Part shown: piece by piece, positions 45,480 through 53,310 of the stretch | How positions within the stretch are numbered: the stretch's first letter is position 1 | Layout of the letters: every line of letters starts with the position of its first letter | Origin: CANKHA01 sp963731585 | GTDB taxonomy: Bacteria > Pseudomonadota > Alphaproteobacteria > Rhizobiales > Xanthobacteraceae | Length of the DNA: 64,000 bases | Direction of reading: 5' to 3' | Assembly (NCBI GenBank): GCA_963731585.1 | Contig: CAVSWC010000003.1 | Location: forward strand, 806,001 to 870,000 | The notes under the pieces: generated by a model | Database searches by the model: none | What the model was told of the DNA's origin: nothing | Seen by the model: the letters and a program-made list of their open reading frames with translations, nothing else | Translations under genes and position numbers: made by a program

Positions 45480-45944
45480 ATGGTTAAGTGGCTCCTTTTG
45501 GGGATGGCGGCGCTGCTGGCGGGGGAGGTTGCAGCGCTTGTCGCGGTCGCCTCGGTTATCGGCCTGCCCCAAGCGCTGGTCCTCATGCTCGCCACCTCGC
45601 TTGCCGGCGTAGCCGTGTTGCGGCATCCCGGCCGGACCCGGATCGGCCGGCTGCACGAAGCGGTCACGAAAAAAGGCGGCGGCGGGCTGCAAGCGGGTGG
45701 AGACGCGTTTTTGACCCTTGCAGCGGGGTTCTTGCTGCTACTGCCAGGCTTTCTCACCGACGCGGGTGGGCTTCTGCTGCTCCTGCCTCCGGTGCGGCGC
45801 TGGATCGCGGCGCGATTTCAGCGCGTTATGCAAACGAGGCCGCCGGGGCGGCCTGGCGTGGTCGATCTCGAGCCAGATCAATGGAGCCAGACGCCCGATC
45901 AGCAGACAGATGATCAGCGCCGCCGTCCAAGCGGCCCATCATGA
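45480..45944 (+). CDS. fxsA: FxsA family membrane protein
   Basis: A 154-aa inner membrane protein of the FxsA/SxtA family; in E. coli overproduction alleviates exclusion of phage T7 by F. Hydrophobic segments include LLLGMAALLAGEVAALVAVA, ALVLMLATSLAGVAVL and LTLAAGFLLLLPGFLTDAGG, the conserved PGFLTD stretch. The start at 45480 is chosen over an upstream GTG because it matches the usual N-terminus. A direct repeat of CAGAGCCTTAT lies just upstream (about 45434-45459). Confidence 0.88.
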   Translation: MVKWLLLGMAALLAGEVAALVAVASVIGLPQALVLMLATSLAGVAVLRHPGRTRIGRLHEAVTKKGGGGLQAGGDAFLTLAAGFLLLLPGFLTDAGGLLLLLPPVRRWIAARFQRVMQTRPPGRPGVVDLEPDQWSQTPDQQTDDQRRRPSGPS

Positions 45945-46011
45945 TGATTCCAGGCGTGTTCTTGTCGCGCCAAAGCCCCTGTGTTAGGCCGCCCGCAACG
46001 GCGGCCGCCGA

Positions 46012-47277
46012 TCACGAAGTTTTTCGGAGCAAGTCATGTCGAACACCAACAACGGCGGAGAACCGAAGGATCAGCCGCCGCCGCAGCTCAATGTGCTGGC
46101 TCAATACGTGAAGGATTTTTCCTTCGAGAATCCGAACGCGCCAGGCTCGCTCGGCGCGTTCCAGCAGTCGCAGCCGGCGATCAATGTCCAGATCAATGTG
46201 ATTGCCAACCCGCTGAACGCGACCGATTTCGAAGTCATTCTCAAGACCGAGGGCAAGGCCGAGCGCGATGGGAAGGTGTTGTTCAGCTTCGATCTGGCCT
46301 TCGGCGGCGTTTTCCGCCTCCAGAACGTCCCGCAGGACAGCCTGCATCCCGTCGTGATGATCGAATGCCCGCGGCTGCTGTTTCCGTTTTCGCGCGAGAT
46401 CGTCGCGGCGGCGGTCCGCAATGGCGGATTTCCCCCGCTGTTGCTCGATCCCGTCGATTTTGTCGCTTTGTATCGGCAGAAGCTGGCGCAGCAGCCCGCT
46501 CAGGGCGGCGCGACCCCGGCCTGAGCGGGAGCTGTCTGCTGCTATCGCGACGATATCCATCGGCACGGCGTCTTCCGGCAGGATGATGGAGCGATAGCCG
46601 TTCCAGAGGGCCGCATCGCCGAGCGTGGCGATAAAGCTGCGGTGTGCGCCGAGTTCCTCTTGCGTCAGCCGCGCCGCCAGCGGCTGCGGACGCACGCGGG
46701 AGGCCGCAATCCGATGCCGCGCGCGATCCAGCTCCGCACCGCTTTCCACCAGGATGAGCGTCGCCTGCCGCGCATCGATCAGCTCGATATAGACCTCGGC
46801 CAGCAGCTCGGCATCAAGCAAGGCTCCGTGCTTGGTGCGGCGCGACGCATCGATGCGATAGCGCAGACAAAGATCGTCGAGCCGGTTAGAGCCGCCCGGA
46901 TATTTCCGCCGCGCCAACAGCAGCGTGTCCACCATGCGGGTGCGTTCGAGCAACGGCCGCTCGGCACGCTCGAGCTCGGCATTGAGGAAGCCCATATCGA
47001 AGGCGGCGTTGTGGATCACCAACGGCGCGTCACCCAAAAAGGTCAGCAGATCGTCGGCGATTTCATGGAAGCGCGGCTTGTCCCTCAGCACCTCCAGCGA
47101 GATGCCATGCACCCGGAAAGCCTCTTCCGGAATGTCGCGCTCGGGGTGGACGTAATGATGGAAGACCTGGCCAGTGGGGATGCGGTTGAGCAACTCGATG
47201 CAGCCGATCTCGATCAGCCGGTGCCCTTGATAAGGGTCAAGGCCGGTCGTTTCGGTATCGAGCACGATCTCGCGCAT
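46012..47277 (-). CDS. dnaQ: DNA polymerase III epsilon subunit DnaQ, with an unusual C-terminal run-on
   Basis: Proofreading 3'-5' exonuclease. MREIVLDTETTGLDPYQGHR carries ExoI (DTET). VIHNAAFDMGFLNAELERAE is ExoII, and RTKHGALLDAELLAEVYIEL is ExoIII (HxxxxxD) at about residues 170-185. The recognisable protein ends near residue 235 (TLGDAALWNGYRSI). The frame then stays open for about 180 more codons antisense to secB and only stops at 46012. The normal length is about 230-250 aa. Either the stop was lost by an indel (a TAG lies in the +1 frame near 46540) or the run-on is real. Treat the end as uncertain. Confidence 0.9.
   Translation of the reverse strand: MREIVLDTETTGLDPYQGHRLIEIGCIELLNRIPTGQVFHHYVHPERDIPEEAFRVHGISLEVLRDKPRFHEIADDLLTFLGDAPLVIHNAAFDMGFLNAELERAERPLLERTRMVDTLLLARRKYPGGSNRLDDLCLRYRIDASRRTKHGALLDAELLAEVYIELIDARQATLILVESGAELDRARHRIAASRVRPQPLAARLTQEELGAHRSFIATLGDAALWNGYRSIILPEDAVPMDIVAIAADSSRSGRGRAALSGLLRQLLPIQSDKIDGIEQQRGKSAIADRRRDDLARKRKQQPRAFDHHDGMQAVLRDVLEAENAAEGQIEAEQHLPIALGLALGLENDFEIGRVQRVGNHIDLDIDRRLRLLERAERAWRVRILEGKILHVLSQHIELRRRLILRFSAVVGVRHDLLRKTS
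46036..46524 (+). CDS. secB: Protein-export chaperone SecB
   Basis: SecB is a tetrameric cytoplasmic chaperone that holds preproteins unfolded and passes them to SecA. The 162 aa have the expected alphaproteobacterial length. QLNVLAQYVKDFSFENPNAP, INVQINVIANPLNATDFEVI, VFRLQNVPQDSLHPVVMIEC and PRLLFPFSREIVAAAVRNGG are conserved. The C-terminus reads PLLLDPVDFVALYRQKLAQQ. It is convergent with dnaQ, whose reading frame runs on antisense through secB. Confidence 0.96.
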   Translation: MSNTNNGGEPKDQPPPQLNVLAQYVKDFSFENPNAPGSLGAFQQSQPAINVQINVIANPLNATDFEVILKTEGKAERDGKVLFSFDLAFGGVFRLQNVPQDSLHPVVMIECPRLLFPFSREIVAAAVRNGGFPPLLLDPVDFVALYRQKLAQQPAQGGATPA

Positions 47278-47320
47278 ACAGTTCGGCTTTCTCTTGTCAG
47301 CCCCGCCAACGGAGGGCGAA

Positions 47321-47920
47321 TCACTTTCGCCGTTTGGGCATTTTAGCGACTTGGCGCAGGATTTCCTCCACTTGCGCGCGCGCGACCTCGAAACCCTGTG
47401 AACTATCGATGATAAAGTCGGCGTGGCGGCGCTTTTCAGCATCGGGAAGCTGGTTGGCGATCAGCGCCTCCAGCTTTTCATCCGTCATGCCCGCGCGTTG
47501 CAGCAGGCGCGTGCGCTGCACCTCGGCCGGCGCGGAAACCGTTACCACCGCATCCACCCGCTCTTGTCCTCCGGTTTCGAGCAGCAACGGGATGTCCAGT
47601 ACGGCGACCGGGGCGCCTGCGCGCTCGGCTTTCGCAAGGAAGCTGACCTCGGCTTCGCGCACCAGCGGATGCACGATGGATTCAAGTTGCCGCAGCGCAG
47701 CTTTGTCGCCCAGAACCCGTTCGGCAAGCTTGGCGCGATCGACCTTGCCGCCGGCCGTGGTGCCGGGAAAGGCCGCTTCAATCGCCGGCGCGGCCTCGCC
47801 TTCATACAATCGGTGCACGGTGGCATCGGCGTCATGCACCGGCACGCCGGCTTCCGCGAAGAAGCGCGCCGTCGTCGACTTTCCCATGCCGATGGATCCG
47901 GTCAGTCCGATGACAAACAT
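47321..47920 (-). CDS. coaE: Dephospho-CoA kinase
   Basis: CoaE phosphorylates the 3'-OH of dephospho-CoA, the last step of coenzyme A synthesis. The 199 residues start MFVIGLTGSIGMGKSTTARF with the P-loop. GVPVHDADATVHRLYEGEAA carries the DAD catalytic region. LVREAEVSFLAKAERAGAPV and VLDIPLLLETGGQERVD follow. The ATG lies two bases from the maf stop, with no aroE gene between them as I would expect from related genomes. Confidence 0.96.
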   Translation of the reverse strand: MFVIGLTGSIGMGKSTTARFFAEAGVPVHDADATVHRLYEGEAAPAIEAAFPGTTAGGKVDRAKLAERVLGDKAALRQLESIVHPLVREAEVSFLAKAERAGAPVAVLDIPLLLETGGQERVDAVVTVSAPAEVQRTRLLQRAGMTDEKLEALIANQLPDAEKRRHADFIIDSSQGFEVARAQVEEILRQVAKMPKRRK

Positions 47921-47921
47921 C

Positions 47922-48531
47922 TCATTCCGCCAGACAGTGTTCGCGCCGAAGAAAATCCAGCAGCGGCAAGAGCGGCAAGCCGAGGATCGTGAAGTAGTCG
48001 CCTTCGATCCGTTCGAACAATTGGACCCCGGCCTTTTCCAGCTGATAGGCGCCGACGCTGGATTTCACCGCGTCCGCCACCAGGTCGAGATATTGCTCGA
48101 GAAAATAGTCGGAGAACATCCGCATGGTCAGCCGTGCCACATCCGCGTGCTCGAAAAGCACGTCGCTGTCGCGCATCACCACCAAGGCCGAATGCAGGGC
48201 ATGGGTCTTGCCGCGCAAGTCGCGCAACTGGTCCGCTGCGGCGGCCCGGCCGGACGGCTTGGAGAACCGCCGCGTGCCGAGCGTCAGCGTCTGGTCGGCG
48301 CCCAGCACCAGCCGGCCGGGTCTTTGCGCCGCAACCGCGCGCGCCTTCTCCCGCGCCAACAGGACCGCAGCGACGCCAGCATCCGATGCCTGGCGCCTTG
48401 GCTTCGATGCCGCGCTCGTCGATATCGGCGGGCAAAACTTCGACCGCGATCCCGGCGCCCGCAAGCAAGGCCAGGCGGGCGGTGCTCTTGGAGGCCAGAA
48501 CGAGAGGTTCAGCCGCAACCCAAAGCGCCAT
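47922..48531 (-). CDS. maf: Maf family nucleotide pyrophosphatase (one indel)
   Basis: Maf proteins hydrolyse non-canonical nucleoside triphosphates such as dTTP, UTP and modified pyrimidines. The first part MALWVAAEPLVLASKSTARL has the SxSxxR motif, then VEVLPADIDERGIEAKA. An extra C near 48390-48396 shifts the frame. The remainder reads ASDAGVAAVLLAREKARAVA, LVLGADQTLTLG (catalytic Asp region), SALVVMRDSDVLFEHADVAR and GAYQLEKAGVQLFERIEGDY. The repaired length is about 202 aa. The start is two bases from the ppsR stop, as in related genomes. Confidence 0.92.
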
Positions 48532-48532
48532 G

Positions 48533-49372
48533 TCACGCCACCGGCTGCCGCCGGCGCTCGGACAAAAGATTGAGCACCGCGGCGGCGGTTTCTTCAATCG
48601 AGCGGCGGGTAACATCGATCAGCGGCCAATTATGCTTGGCGCAGAGCTTTTTGGAGAAAGCGATCTCCGCGGCCACCGCCTCGCGGTCGATATATTGATG
48701 ATCGTCCTCATGCGCCCGCAACCCGAGCAGGCGGTTCTGCCGGATCTGCACGATGCGCTCCGGGCTGGCAAACAGCCCGACGACCAGCGGCTTTGTGAGC
48801 CTTTCCATCTGGGGCGGATGCGGCACTCCCGGCACCAGCGGGATATTGCCGGTCTTTACCCCACGGTTTGCCAGATAAATCGATGTCGGCGTTTTGGACG
48901 TGCGGGACACTCCCAGCAGCACCACGTCGGCCTCCTCGAGATCTTCGGGATGCTGGCCGTCATCATGCAGCATGGTGTAATTCAGCGCATCGATGCGCTT
49001 GAAATATTCCGCGTTCAGCGTGTGCTGGGCGCCAACGCGATGGGTGGATTCGGAGCCGAGATAGGATTGCAGGAGCGCCAGCACCGGCCCCAGGATCGAC
49101 ATGCAGGGCAGACTGAGCTCACGGCATTTCCGCTCCAGCCGTTCGACCAGATCATCTTCCAACAAGGTGTAAAGCACGATGCCGGGGGATTCTTCGATCT
49201 CGGCCAGCGCGCGGTCGAGCTGCTTTTGGTTCCGGACCAAGGGATAGATGTGCTCGACCGGCAATACCTTGGCATATTGCGCGGTCGCCGCCCGGGCCAC
49301 CGTGATGAGCGTCTCGCCGGTAGCATCCGAGATCAGATGCAGATGAAAGTAGCTGCCAGTTTTTTGCGGCAT
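48533..49372 (-). CDS. ppsR: Pyruvate, water/phosphate dikinase regulatory protein (DUF299)
   Basis: Bifunctional ADP-dependent kinase/Pi-dependent pyrophosphorylase that controls PEP synthase or pyruvate phosphate dikinase. The 279 aa start FHLHLISDATGETLITVARA and contain a P-loop-like VVLLGVSRTSKTPTSIYLAN and GVKTGNIPLVPGVPHP. The final part RSIEETAAAVLNLLSERRRQ is typical. Its homologue flanks the origin in Caulobacter. It is divergent from hemE across the oriC candidate. Confidence 0.93.
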   Translation of the reverse strand: MPQKTGSYFHLHLISDATGETLITVARAATAQYAKVLPVEHIYPLVRNQKQLDRALAEIEESPGIVLYTLLEDDLVERLERKCRELSLPCMSILGPVLALLQSYLGSESTHRVGAQHTLNAEYFKRIDALNYTMLHDDGQHPEDLEEADVVLLGVSRTSKTPTSIYLANRGVKTGNIPLVPGVPHPPQMERLTKPLVVGLFASPERIVQIRQNRLLGLRAHEDDHQYIDREAVAAEIAFSKKLCAKHNWPLIDVTRRSIEETAAAVLNLLSERRRQPVA

Positions 49373-49754
49373 GGAAAGATGGCACTTAACCTGTGGACAG
49401 TTGGGGAGGAGGCCATGGCTGGAGGCTCAGTGCAAGCCGCGGACCGGAACTCCTGAAATTATCTCCACACCACTGCCGTCCGGGGGAGGATAAAAAGCCG
49501 GCCGCCTGATAACGGTGACATGTGGGTAATTCTTGCGGCGGCGATGAAGACCAAGGCTGGAGGGGCTGAACCGCTTGCGCTTTCGGGGCGGAGTTATCAA
49601 CGGCTTCTTGTTGCCGCAGAGCGGGGATAATTGAAATGCTGCCGATCGGGTGTGGATGGCGACTTATAAGTCTTATTCACGCACTAACTATAACAAACCA
49701 AAGATTCTAAAAGTTTATGAGAGAAGCAGGTGTAAGCAGGTGAGTGGTGGATAA
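49373..49754. other. Candidate chromosomal replication origin (oriC), ppsR-hemE gap
   Basis: About 370 bp without a gene between divergent ppsR and hemE, the locus that holds the origin in Caulobacter and other alphaproteobacteria. DnaA-box-like 9-mers are seen at 49521-49529 (TGTGGGTAA, one mismatch to TGTGGATAA) and 49746-49754 (GGTGGATAA, one mismatch). Two-mismatch copies are at 49392-49400, 49622-49630 and 49651-49659, with TTATCAACG at 49594-49602. An AT-rich tract at about 49661-49720 starts with the palindrome GACTTATAAGTC (49661-49672) and could be the unwinding element. I saw no TTAA-N7-TTAA CtrA site inside it. Confidence 0.75.
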
Positions 49755-50769
49755 ACCTTTTCTTGATGTTCTCAAAGGGCATCGTCAGCCGGTTCCTCCG
49801 GTGTGGATGATGCGGCAGGCGGGACGCTATCTTCCGGAATATCGGGCGGTGAGGGAGCGGGCGGGCGGCTTTCTGGATCTGTGTTTCAATCCCAAGCTGG
49901 CGGCGGAAGTAACTTTGCAGCCGTTGCGCCGGTTCCATTTCGACGCCGCGATTTTATTCTCCGATATATTGGTTATTCCGCATGCGCTCGGACAGCGCGT
50001 CGGTTTTGAAGCCGGCGAAGGTCCCAGGCTGACGCCGCTGCAGGAATTGGGAGGACTTGCCGCGCTGCGCGATGAGGTGGATCAGAACGTGCTTGCGCCG
50101 GTTTATGAAACCGTCGGGTTGGTGAAGGCCGCGCTGCCGGACAATGTGGCCCTGATCGGATTCTGCGGCGCGCCCTGGACGGTGGCGACCTATATGATCG
50201 CGGGCCGCGGCACACCGGACCAGGCGCCGGCGCGGACTTTTGCCTATCGCGAGCCGGACATTTTCTCAGCCTTGATCGATCGGCTGGTGCAGGCCTCCGC
50301 CGACTATCTGGCGCAGCAGCTCAGAGCCGGAGCCGAAGCGGTGCAGCTGTTCGATACCTGGGCTGGCGTGTTGGCGCCGGAGGAATTCGAGCGCTGGTGC
50401 GTACAGCCGGCAAAAAAGATCGTCGCGTTGCTGCGGCGGGACGTACCGGACGCAAAAATTATTGCCTTCCCGCGCGGCGCCGGCACCAACTTGCTGCGCT
50501 ACATCGAGCAGGTGCCGATCGATGCCGTCGGTCTCGATTGGGCCATCGACCGCACTTTCGCCCGCGAGCAGATCCAAAGCCGCGTGCCGGTGCAGGGTAA
50601 TCTCGATCCGCTTGCGCTTCTTGCCGGCGGCGCCGCGCTCGACCGTGCGGTGGATCTGACGCTCGAGGCTTTTGCGGCGGGGCCCTTCATCTTCAATCTC
50701 GGCCACGGCATCCTGCCCGAGACGCCGATCGCGCATGTCGAACAGATGCTCAAGCGGGTGCGGGGGTAA
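49744..50769 (+). CDS. hemE: Uroporphyrinogen decarboxylase
   Basis: HemE removes four acetate carboxyls from uroporphyrinogen III to give coproporphyrinogen III. It has 341 aa. PPVWMMRQAGRYLPEYRAVR is the N-terminal signature. LFSDILVIPHALGQRVGFEA, GFCGAPWTVATYMIAGRGTP and VQLFDTWAGVLAPEEFERWC follow, then GNLDPLALLAGGAALDRAVD and NLGHGILPETPI. The start is GTG at 49744 or the next GTG at 49747; a DnaA-box-like 9-mer overlaps it. The gene is intact. Confidence 0.97.
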   Translation: MVDKPFLDVLKGHRQPVPPVWMMRQAGRYLPEYRAVRERAGGFLDLCFNPKLAAEVTLQPLRRFHFDAAILFSDILVIPHALGQRVGFEAGEGPRLTPLQELGGLAALRDEVDQNVLAPVYETVGLVKAALPDNVALIGFCGAPWTVATYMIAGRGTPDQAPARTFAYREPDIFSALIDRLVQASADYLAQQLRAGAEAVQLFDTWAGVLAPEEFERWCVQPAKKIVALLRRDVPDAKIIAFPRGAGTNLLRYIEQVPIDAVGLDWAIDRTFAREQIQSRVPVQGNLDPLALLAGGAALDRAVDLTLEAFAAGPFIFNLGHGILPETPIAHVEQMLKRVRG

Positions 50770-50841
50770 TCCAGACCGAAGATCGTCACCCGCGGGCTGA
50801 CCCGCGGGCCATCACTGATCGAAGCGAGCCGGGTGGGGTTC

Positions 50842-51173
50842 ATGGCAAACGAAATCGCACGACGTTTGCGCAAGACGCTGACACCCCAAGAGGTGAAGCT
50901 ATGGGTGCACCTCCGTTCCTGGCGCTCCCGCGGCTTTCACTTTCGCCGTCAATCTCCGCGGCGGCTATATCGTTGATTTCGTCTGCATGAAACATTGTCT
51001 TGTGATCGAGGTCGATGGCGGTCAGCACAATTTGGAAGCACATCGCGCGCGTGATTTTCGCCGCGATGCTAAGCTCACAAGGATCGGCTTTCGGCGCTCT
51101 GCGATTCTGGAACAGCGATGTCGATGAAAATTTGTCCGGTGTGACTTCGAGACTGATAGACCAAGCGCCTTGA
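50842..51173 (+). CDS. DUF559 (VSR-endonuclease-like fold) protein, two indels
   Basis: Three frames together spell a DUF559 protein of about 109 aa: MANEIARRLRKTLTPQEVKL, WVHLRSWRSRGFHFRRQ, a break near 50955, then GGYIVDFVCMKHCLVIEVDG, GQHNLEAHRARDFRRDAKLT and RIGF. After a second break near 51103 it ends LRFWNSDVDENLSGV and a short tail. The D-E-x-D-G pattern is the nuclease-like core of the family, whose function is unknown. Two single-base insertions restore an open frame, so it is either damaged or mis-sequenced. It sits between hemE and hemJ, where related genomes have no such gene as far as I recall. Confidence 0.75.
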
Positions 51174-51194
51174 AGGAAGTTGCCAGGCCCACCC

Positions 51195-51233
51195 GGCCGC
51201 CTTCGGCGGCCACCCTCCCCCTTCGGGGGAGGG
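51195..51233. repeat. Two tandem GC-rich hairpins (REP-like)
   Basis: GGCCGCC-TTC-GGCGGCC is followed one base later by CCCTCCCCC-TTC-GGGGGAGGG, just upstream of hemJ. Similar CCCTCCCC palindromes fill gaps at about 37355-37550 and 38715-38790. They look like a dispersed intergenic repeat rather than a terminator, since no T-tract follows. Confidence 0.65.
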
Positions 51234-51270
51234 ATAACACCGTCGCGGCGCCGGCAATGACGAGTTTCAA

Positions 51271-51702
51271 ATGTATCTCTGGCTGAAAGCCTTTCACATC
51301 ATCGCGGTCATCGCCTGGATGGCGGGGATGCTCTATCTGCCCCGGCTGTTCGTCTACCACTGCCAGACCGACCCCGGATCCAGACAGTCGGAAACCTTCA
51401 AGCTGATGGAGCGGCGGCTGCTGAAGCTGATCATCAATCCGGCGATGATCGCGACCTGGCTGCTTGGGCTCACGCTGATCTGGCTGATGGGCCAGGACGC
51501 GTTTTGGCAAGCCGGCTGGCTGCACGCAAAACTCGCGCTGGTGGTGGCGATGTCGGCTGTGCACGGTTTTTTTGTCCGTTGGGTTAAGGATTTCGCCGTC
51601 GACCGCAACACCCATTCCCAGAAATTCTATCGCCTTGCCAATGAGATACCGACGGCGCTGCTGATCCTGATCGTCATCTTGGCGGTGGTGAAGCCGTTCT
51701 AG
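51271..51702 (+). CDS. hemJ: Protoporphyrinogen oxidase HemJ
   Basis: HemJ is the membrane-bound heme b protein that oxidises protoporphyrinogen IX in many proteobacteria. The 143 aa have four helices. YLWLKAFHIIAVIAWMAGML holds the conserved His; LPRLFVYHCQTDPGSRQSET and FKLMERRLLKLIINPAMI follow. LLGLTLIWLMGQDAFWQAGW, LHAKLALVVAMSAVHGFFVR (second His) and RLANEIPTALLILIVILAVV complete it. The hemE-hemJ-rho order is conserved in the order Hyphomicrobiales. Confidence 0.95.
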   Translation: MYLWLKAFHIIAVIAWMAGMLYLPRLFVYHCQTDPGSRQSETFKLMERRLLKLIINPAMIATWLLGLTLIWLMGQDAFWQAGWLHAKLALVVAMSAVHGFFVRWVKDFAVDRNTHSQKFYRLANEIPTALLILIVILAVVKPF

Positions 51703-51930
51703 CCGCGATCCAAAACCCTTGCGTAAAAGCGGATCGTTCCGTATCTTGGCGTATCCCTCCGAACGTAGGCGGATGCACAGAGTTCCGGCGCCGGATTGTA
51801 GGCCGGTCGGTGCATCGGGTCCCGGGGCGCTTCCAGCCCCCTCCTCCCAAGACCTGCGATTCTTTTCCGACGAGCGACCGTCATCCACTCACCCGCCGTC
51901 GATTTTCTCCCACCACCAGGACTGCCCCGT

Positions 51931-53196
51931 ATGCGGGAAATGAAACTCCAAGACCTCAAGACCAAATCTCCCCCTGAACTTCTGGCTTTCGCTGAAGAGC
52001 ACCAGGTCGAAAACGCCAGCACCCTGCGCAAGCAGGAGCTGATGTTCGCGATCCTCAAGCAGATGGCGGCGCAAGAAGTCGACATCATCGGCGAGGGCGT
52101 CGTCGAAGTATTGTCGGACGGCTTCGGCTTCCTGCGCTCGCCGGAAGCAAACTACCTGCCGGGCCCGGACGACATCTACGTCTCGCCTTCGCAGATCCGC
52201 CGCTTCGGCCTGCGCACCGGGGATACCATCGACGGCCATATCCGCTCGCCGAAGGAAGGCGAGCGCTATTTCGCGCTGCTCAAGGTCAACACCATCAATT
52301 TCGAAGACCCCGAGAAGGCGCGCCACAAGATCAACTTCGACAACCTCACCCCGCTCTATCCCGATGAGCGGCTGAAGATGGAGATCGACGACCCGACCCG
52401 GAAGGACCTGTCCGCCCGCGTCATCGACATCGTCTCGCCGATCGGCAAGGGCCAGCGCGCGCTGATCGTCTCACCGCCGCGCACCGGCAAGACCGTGCTG
52501 TTGCAGAACATCGCGCATTCGATCTCGGACAATCATCCGGAATGCTTCCTGATCGTGCTGCTGATCGACGAGCGGCCGGAGGAAGTGACCGACATGCAGC
52601 GTTCGGTGAAGGGCGAGGTCGTCTCCTCCACCTTCGACGAGCCGGCCTCGCGTCACGTGGCGGTGGCGGAAATGGTGATCGAAAAGGCCAAGCGCCTGGT
52701 CGAGCATGGCCGCGATGTCGTGATCCTGCTCGATTCCATCACCCGGCTGGGCCGCGCCTACAACACGGTGGTGCCGTCCTCCGGCAAGGTGCTCACCGGC
52801 GGCGTCGACGCCAACGCCTTGCAGCGGCCGAAGCGCTTCTTCGGCGCCGCGCGCAACATCGAAGAAGGCGGCTCGCTCACCATCATCGCCACCGCGCTGA
52901 TCGATACCGGCAGCCGCATGGACGAAGTGATTTTCGAAGAGTTCAAAGGCACCGGTAACTCGGAAATCATCCTCGACCGCAAGGTGGCCGACAAGCGCAC
53001 CTTCCCGGCGATCGACATCACCCGTTCCGGCACCCGCAAGGAAGAGCTGCTCACCGAAGCGCAGCAGCTCAAGAAGATGTATGTGCTGCGCCGCATCCTC
53101 AATCCGATGGGCACCATGGACGCCATCGATTTCCTGCTCGACAAGTTCCGCAACACCAAGAGCAACGCGGAATTCTTCGAATCGATGAACACCTGA
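51931..53196 (+). CDS. rho: Transcription termination factor Rho
   Basis: Hexameric RNA-dependent ATPase that ends transcription. The 421 aa start MREMKLQDLKTKSPPELLAF (Rho N-terminal domain). The cold-shock-like RNA-binding domain includes DGFGFLRSPEANYLPGPDDI. The ATPase has Walker A IVSPPRTGKTVLLQNIAH and Walker B RDVVILLDSITRLGRAYNTV, the Q-loop/R-loop GGVDANALQRPKRFFGAARN and the C-terminal KKMYVLRRILNPMGTMDAID. It is intact. The 228-bp leader is C-rich in parts; I saw no distinct element in it. A terminator follows the gene. Confidence 0.98.
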   Translation: MREMKLQDLKTKSPPELLAFAEEHQVENASTLRKQELMFAILKQMAAQEVDIIGEGVVEVLSDGFGFLRSPEANYLPGPDDIYVSPSQIRRFGLRTGDTIDGHIRSPKEGERYFALLKVNTINFEDPEKARHKINFDNLTPLYPDERLKMEIDDPTRKDLSARVIDIVSPIGKGQRALIVSPPRTGKTVLLQNIAHSISDNHPECFLIVLLIDERPEEVTDMQRSVKGEVVSSTFDEPASRHVAVAEMVIEKAKRLVEHGRDVVILLDSITRLGRAYNTVVPSSGKVLTGGVDANALQRPKRFFGAARNIEEGGSLTIIATALIDTGSRMDEVIFEEFKGTGNSEIILDRKVADKRTFPAIDITRSGTRKEELLTEAQQLKKMYVLRRILNPMGTMDAIDFLLDKFRNTKSNAEFFESMNT

Positions 53197-53209
53197 TCGT
53201 GCCGCGTTG

Positions 53210-53246
53210 GCCGGGCATGACGCCCCCTGCCCGGCTCTTTGTTTTT
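53210..53246 (+). terminator. Intrinsic terminator after rho
   Basis: GCCGGGCA (53210-53217) pairs with TGCCCGGC (53228-53235) around a 10-nt loop and is followed by TCTTTGTTTTT. It starts 14 bp past the rho stop and isolates rho from the accessory genes downstream. Confidence 0.85.
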
Positions 53247-53310
53247 GCCGATCGCTGCGCTAACCTTGCCGCCAATCCGGATTAACCGGAATTGATGGGA
53301 GGCGGCGTCG

